The position numbers and the translations under genes are program-made. This document shows positions 57,917-64,000 of a DNA stretch of 64,000 nucleotides, in pieces (within the stretch, counting starts at the first letter, position 1; the number at the start of each line of letters is the position of its first letter). Location: the NCBI GenBank assembly GCA_010094045.1, contig ML986601.1:186001-250000 (forward strand), given 5' to 3'. This DNA comes from Lojkania enalia (taxonomy: Eukaryota; Ascomycota; Dothideomycetes; Pleosporales). The notes under the pieces were generated by a model that was not told the origin of the DNA, searched no databases, and was given only the letters and a program-made list of their open reading frames with translations.

Positions 57917-60900
57917 TACAGATATGGAACTCTAAGCGAATGATAGGGTAGCGATGGAGACAAGGTATCTCCAGTGTTTGTCAGCGTTATATTGGTGTGA
58001 CTTGCTTATTTCAGTGGTGTATGCACTTGATCTTGTTATCGCCGGTGCAAACCTTCTCGAAGATAGTATCTAGAAAATCTCACTACGTAAAAGTTCTATA
58101 TATAAAAGGGTATCATCGAAACTCAACTATTTAGTGTCCTACATATTGATAGTCCGTGATGTGTAATTTGCCCCTTGAAGATCCGAAGATTCCTCTAACG
58201 AGAGTTTAGTTAGCGCACTTAAAATAGTCTAACGAATTACTTTGTGATAGACAGTGGCGGCCATCATCCTTGATCACTGTTACCCGGCCCAGGCAACGGC
58301 CGAACCTAGATCTCGATAATCGGTCGTCCCGCTCCGATGATCAAACTACCTCAGACTGACATAGGTTACCACGCGGCATTCTCTCTTCTACCAAGTTCAA
58401 TATGTATAAATTTAGCTTCCTTCCTCAAACTTATGCACTACATTAATCTTGAATCTTTCATGTGCTACATTTCCACTTGGACGAGAACTATGGTCCTCCA
58501 AACTGAATGTCCATCGTGATTCATGCTTCCTTTGATCCGAGAACCAAGATACGGATTTGGTATGTTGTCATTACAAAAGACTCGGAGTGTAAAATGGGAG
58601 ACAAAGCTTTAAAATACTCAGTGGCTCAACATTATGCCTTACGCAGTTTCTAAAAATTGATGAAGTTCGATGCTAGGGCAAAGTAGCATTCGGCAACGCA
58701 CATTACCACATAGAGCACCGCAGTCAGAGTCTCGGGTTTTGAAACAGAGAGTGAAGCAATGATTAAGTCTCTATGCATTTTCGAATCTATGGCTCATCAT
58801 CTCGAATCTCAATTATGCCATAACATGTGTATTTGCTTGATGGACTTCAACGGGACATTTTATACGCCCTCGACACGGCAAACGGTAAGCAGAGGAAAAA
58901 ATAAAAATAAAAAATAAAAAAAAGTGTCGGAACATGCCTAGTACTAACAGACAAAGCTTCCCAAGGCCGTTGCTCTAGATACGTGGATCGCACTGGTAAA
59001 GACCGCTAAAAACCTGAATTTTGGATCTCTATATACGAGTTTCAGGAACGCCAATTCCAAAGAATAATCCAGAGCGTATCACATGAAGATAGAATGATTG
59101 ATATCTTCCCAAAACCACATTACATGGGAAATTATGAGATCCCCGGGCAAAATTACATGCTCTTGTAACCGCAGAACTAAAGGAGGAATAACGTCAAACA
59201 TTGTTTTACAACAACTACAGACGGAATCAAGGTTTTCTAAGTATGGACGATTCCTAACTATCAAAAGTGCAGATTAATTATAAGTTTTCTTCACTACAAT
59301 TTTTCATAGCTTGTCAACATGCGGAAACCAAAAAGGACTTCAAAACCGATCTATGGCACGAAGGTCTGGCAAAGAATTATTCTACCTTCTCACCAATACC
59401 TAACTAGTTTAGTGGAACGTCACTTGTGAAAGTTCCTTTCGATGGTCACATGAGTAATCCAGGACACTTTGGGGCCGTATCCTGTGACAGCACTCCAAGA
59501 CATAGATAACTACGGAGGAACCCTGGAAATATATACATCAAAATATCCATTCCGCTAGACCTATTCTCGACCGAGCAAGACCCAAAATTGCCATACATTC
59601 CATATAATCTTTGATCTTCCTGCCATTGATCTGCAATTAAATATCCCGTTCTCAATTTACATGTGTGTGATTAAACATTTCGGAACGGAGATATGATGCC
59701 GTACTACCGCAAGCTAGAAAACATCTACTTAAGATCTACATGTGCAAATTATCTTCGCCGCAGTTTACGGAGCCAAAGCTACTATATTAGCGATTTATTA
59801 TGCGTAATTTCCGTTCCCCTATTCTCCAAGAACAATGTCCGTCTAGGAATCCCGGACGAAAGGTAGAAAAACCAAGTTAGACGAAGCATGTGGCATAGAT
59901 ATCAATATTGTAATTAGCAAAGAGACTGGGGGTGCACGAAAACGAGCGCCATAAATGGATCATGCGGGAATAGTTCTTGCAACCGCTAGTGGCTATATCC
60001 CCTCTACGTTACTTGGTGCCAAACTTTTACCAAGGAATTTCTGAAATTCAAGACTTTTATTCATCCTTATATTTCTTTTTATGGACAAGCAAAATACTGT
60101 AAAGAAAAAAAAATAACAGAAGTTTCATATCAAAATGATCAGAAATACATGCATTAGAAAGAATCTGAATACGGCTCATAAGGAAAGAAATCAAAACTAA
60201 GGGGAAACTGTGTCCGAACACTTGGCTCTCAAATATTAAAAGCTTTGACCTCGGAGGCATGAGTAAGGCCTAGAAATAAAGAGATAACAGGAAATGCGAG
60301 AGACAGGAACTTAGATTGAATATATTGATAGCGTGGAACCTCAGAATAAAAGGAATTCGATATACCTAGTATATTCAAGTCCCTTTGATAATGTATCGAA
60401 TAAAAAAGCATTAAAAATGCTCTATGTGCTCTTCCGGAATAAGAGAAAGTTTGGAAATAGATTGGCAAGTTACGAAAGAACTAGGCAACAATCCATGACG
60501 AGAAGAATCGTAGCAAAATCTGTTGCTGCAAATGTCCGACGTTTCTGGCCTCAAGCAACCTCCAAGTTACATCAGTATACCGAAGCGTGATGAAAATTCG
60601 TACTCAGGAAAAGGAACAACCGGGGCAATAAATATTTTCGCGTATGATGATGCATGAGTATAGAACAAAAAAGCTCACCGCCCTCTTAGCTATGCCGAGC
60701 TATTCTCGTCCAATTTCTAAACAAAGATTCTCGGCGATTTCTACATGTTACACTGTCTGTTTCAAGGAAGGTGTAAAAATATTTTCAGGGAGGAAAACCA
60801 TGCATGTACTATGAAGGAACCTGATTATAGACCGTGGAGCGAAATCTAGAGAGATATTTCGACAGCGCCACCCTCTTCGTCTAAGTTCCAAATGAATACC

Positions 60901-62743
60901 ATGTACCGCCGCAGCATTTACTCTACCCGGCTCAGATGGCAAGTATTAACAAGATCATTCATTCAACGACGTGTCCGGGCTTCCAGCAGCAAAATATTAA
61001 TTCCTTGATAAAATGTGTGCTACAAAACTAATCAATATTTAGTCGATAGCGCAAAGAACCAGGAGATTTTTTAATGGCGCAAAGTCCTTTAAACTGCCAA
61101 TAATAACAATAATAGTGATCTAAGATGTCCGAATAATACTGGAACATCCGCCCACCTAATCGGGGGTACTAGGAACCGTTATACTTCTGCTCAATGCGAC
61201 ACCAGTACAACGTTTAAAATCATCTCACTCCTAGATTTACGTCGAAGCTAGAAACGACTCCTTTCGCATCCTCCGGCGAAGGGATCTCAAAAGAAGCGGG
61301 AAAGCAGATAGTAGGTATAAAACTACTCTGGGAACAAAGGTCACGGAATACTAATGACACAACAACATGGGATACGAGCAGCATCAAAAAGATAGATTCC
61401 TGAACCTGTGGCACAACTTTCAAAACTAAAAAACGCTTTGGCAGCCAACGCATGTGTAGATCTAAAAGAAAATCTCTCACCGTTTATCTGCAGGGCTAGA
61501 GATCTAAAATAGAAACCACACTTGCGTCCGGTGACGTCGAACGCCCCTAGGCAAACGGCTCAAGCGCAAAATCCTTCTATTCCATCATGTGGACTGCATT
61601 AAATCTGCACTTGAAATCTCAAATTGTGGTATTGCTTTAGGCGCTAAAATATGGAGCTCGATCTGCGCATGTGCACGAAAAGACACATCACAGAATCATA
61701 AGAGTGTAAAGACCAGAAAAAGGCTAGCAAAATCTACAGGAATCCGGTGGAACAATAAAATCCATTAGCTAAATAATGAACTACCAAAGAATCGCCCACC
61801 TACGGGCATGGCAGTCAAACCATAGACTACAAAATAATCACCTACCTATGGACGGGTACTACTAAAATCAATGGAGTGTCACGCATTCACACTATCCTAT
61901 TGTAGCTAGTATATCTATTCAGTCATATATAGCTCTTTACTTTCCCAGCCTCCAGCAGGCAAGCCACTTACACTCATTCAATATACTACTACTTTGCCTC
62001 AGCAATTCGCTCTGCCTCTCGCCCGACAGATAGCTAAGCCGTGATCCACCAAGAAAGCAATCCACCCACAGATCAGCAAGACCAAAAAAGTTTGCTAGTA
62101 GTCCATGAACTATTTAAAAAAGCAATCTACCCAAGAATCAACAACAGCAAAAGCATATGGTATTCAAGCATGAATTATCAATACCCAATTGCTCTTTACA
62201 TATCAGTTTTGTCAAAAACATCAAGGATAGCAGCAATTCATGTAGTACCACTTTCTTTGGTACACACAACAATAAAGCGAGCTGTAGGGATAGTAGATTC
62301 GCGGATCAAATCTCCTAGAAGAAGTGGCTTATGGCGTACAAATCTAAGACTTAAAAATTCAATATTGCCCACCTATGTTTATCCAAAGTCAATAAGAAGA
62401 GGTCTGCTGAACATATGACGACATCGCGCGGCAGAAATATTTATTTCCTGAGCTGATGAGCCTCATCGTCACACGACATTCAGCAACTGCTTAGTGCCAT
62501 GCAAATAGTCAAATTAAGAATATAGACATGTCTCGAGCTCATGCTAGAACTATGACTAGGGCGATATAATTCGAACCATTAAATATATCAAGTGAAAATT
62601 TTTGTTCTAACAATTCTGATACAAGCCCGAATGAAAGAAACCCTATCTACCGATATGCTCGCCAACCAATTCTGGTCGGACATGTCTCCAACTGGCTACC
62701 CAACTCTTTAGAGTTGACTGGGGATATCCTGTACGCCAACCTC
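57917..62743. other. 4.8-kb gene-poor, A-rich stretch
   Basis: No frame longer than 125 codons, and none with a motif. The plus strand is A-rich over long distances (about 58880-62420), with (A)n-T microsatellite-like sequence at about 58894-58923. There is an imperfect duplication of AAAGCAATC(C/T)ACCCA near 62053 and 62120. It could be a worn-out transposon, but no transposase, reverse transcriptase or terminal repeat is recognisable. Confidence 0.6.
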
Positions 62744-64000
62744 CTACTCAATCTTTAGCCTCTCAAACTGATTGATGCTCATTTCCCAATTCCTGCCCTC
62801 CGTCTCCGCAGCCTTCAGCTTCTCCCTCTCCATCTCCTTGATAGCCTCGCTAACCTTCTCCTCGAAGTCTTCCATACCCAAGATCTTCTTCTGCTTCTGG
62901 ACAACCTCATTAGCCTTCCTAAGTCTATCTTTCGCCTTCGTGATCTCCTTATCGATGTCTACGCGGCCCTTAATGTCTAGGAATACAGTTGCGGATGCGC
63001 CCACAGTGTACACAGCACAGCCAGTCGGTGCGGGATCAGACGGTGAGAGAATGCTAACGTCCGAGATGGTCTTGCCAGAGAGGGCGCGGATAGAGGGAAG
63101 TGAGGTAGCCGATGTGAGGACAGAGTGGGTTGAGGCGTCAAGGGCTTGGATAAAGGCGTTGCCATTCTTGATGGAATATTCTGAAGTCAAGGAACGTAGT
63201 CCCTTCGATACGCCAACGAGGAGTTCATATTCAGCCTCTGCAGCCGGATTATCGAATTCCGGTCTGTATTCTGGATACGCGGCGACGGTAATGGAAGCTG
63301 TCTTATCGCCCTCTCTCCGCGGGAGACGTTGCCAAAGCTCTTCGGTTAAGAAGGGCATGAATGGATGGATCATTGTGAGACCGCCTTCAATAGCCGTATA
63401 TAGCGTTTGCTTTGCCGATTCCTTTTCTTCGGGGGTACCCTCATCGAAAATGGCCTTCGAATTTTCGATGTATGTATCACATAGGAACTCGTAGAAGTAG
63501 CGGTAAGCAACTTGAGTTGAGTTGCTGAATTCTCTCTGCGAAAGCCGTTCATTGATAAGTTTTGACGAAGTCGATAGCTTGTGCAAAATCCAACGCTCGG
63601 GTAGAGACTCCTTGTTGGACTTTGTAATAGTGGCGCGAGGAGTAAAATTGCCTAGACGTCCGAGGACGTATTTAGTAGCCTTTGGAAATGTTAGCATATT
63701 GCTTAATATTTATAGTCTAATAGACGTGGAATTCTAAAATATACCTGATAAATCTTGTTACAGAACCTTCTGTAGCCATGAATAACAGCGACATCGAACG
63801 ATATATCACCTCCGCCAGTCGTGTAGCCAATCAAAGCCATACGAAGGGCATCGGCTCCGCACTCAGGGATACCTTGAGGGAAAGCAGTCTTCTGGTATTT
63901 TTCGGCGGTCTTTAATTCCTTGGGATCTAGATTTCCGACTTTGAGCTTATCGTTTAGTTGCTGTAATGTAATACCCTCCATTATGTCAATAGGATCGATA
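62744..64000 (-). CDS. VAS1: valyl-tRNA synthetase, C-terminal part (runs off the window)
   Basis: Charges tRNA-Val in the cytosol and usually also mitochondria. Only the 3' part is present: an exon from beyond 64000 to 63745, a 65-nt intron (63680-63744) and the last exon 62744-63679. The first exon carries [37 protein letters not shown] and [12 protein letters not shown], joined in phase to [12 protein letters not shown]. The anticodon-binding domain follows ([55 protein letters not shown]). The C-terminal coiled coil, which contacts the tRNA, spans the last 70 or so residues ([20 protein letters not shown]). No break is seen in the part visible. Confidence 0.95.

Noticed and set aside
57917..62743. 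Autonomous transposon in the gene-poor block
   Set aside because: No reverse transcriptase, transposase, DDE triad, long terminal repeat or target-site duplication could be recognised in six-frame reading.
62772..63494. 240-codon plus-strand frame
   Set aside because: It is the antisense shadow of the valyl-tRNA synthetase exon; its Ser/Leu-rich composition is typical of such shadows.
1..64000. tRNA genes and CRISPR arrays
   Set aside because: I looked for GTTCGAATC-type B boxes with cloverleaf flanks and for regularly spaced identical repeats and found none; a tRNAscan run would be needed to be certain about tRNAs.

Overview
This window is nuclear DNA from a filamentous ascomycete (Pezizomycotina). 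The evidence is the gene set (Sdc1, S13, Tos1, Pex13, Ssb-type Hsp70, Vps33, Vta1, SF3b1), the many 45-120 nt introns with GTANGT donors and CTRAC-like branch sites, the HET and rhodopsin-domain families found only in fungi, and secreted CAZymes including an AA9 protein. No bacterial operon structure, CRISPR array or confident tRNA gene was found. The exact class cannot be fixed from sequence reading alone; Leotiomycetes or a relative is only a guess.

Region 1 (1-13.5 kb) is an accessory block full of decayed genes. It holds three members of one 'LPPELR' F-box/2EXR-like family (one intact, two broken), a relic of a multi-pass membrane protein, and a HET-domain gene with at least five in-frame stops. 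Several of these stops replace tryptophan or glutamine codons, as expected for CpA-to-TpA changes (RIP). Three apparently intact genes lie inside this block: the COMPASS subunit Sdc1, ribosomal protein S13 and the cell-wall protein Tos1.

Region 2 (14.4-19.8 kb) is conserved and gene-dense on the plus strand: PEX13, a UBE2W-type E2 and an Ssb-type ribosome-associated Hsp70. Region 3 (21-29.4 kb) holds four consecutive intronless genes: a secreted GH127-type arabinofuranosidase, a C2H2 transcription factor, an unusual AA9 protein and a secreted GH31 glycosidase. It looks like a small plant-polysaccharide locus.

Region 4 (30-44.3 kb) is housekeeping again: VPS33 and VTA1 in tandem on the minus strand (both endosome-to-vacuole traffic), then on the plus strand an ER protein disulfide isomerase ending in HDEL, a dynamin-like GTPase and the splicing factor SF3b1. 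Region 5 (45-58 kb) mixes an RBR-type ubiquitin ligase, an F-box gene with one premature stop, a rhodopsin-domain membrane protein, an old-yellow-enzyme-type oxidoreductase and a GFA/CENP-V-type zinc protein. Region 6 (57.9-62.7 kb) is a gene-poor, A-rich stretch. The window ends inside the 3' part of the valyl-tRNA synthetase gene.

Gene models were spliced by hand. Reading frame, splice phase and family similarity agree for all spliced models, and family-typical lengths agree where known. Gene names come from motif recognition, not from database searches.
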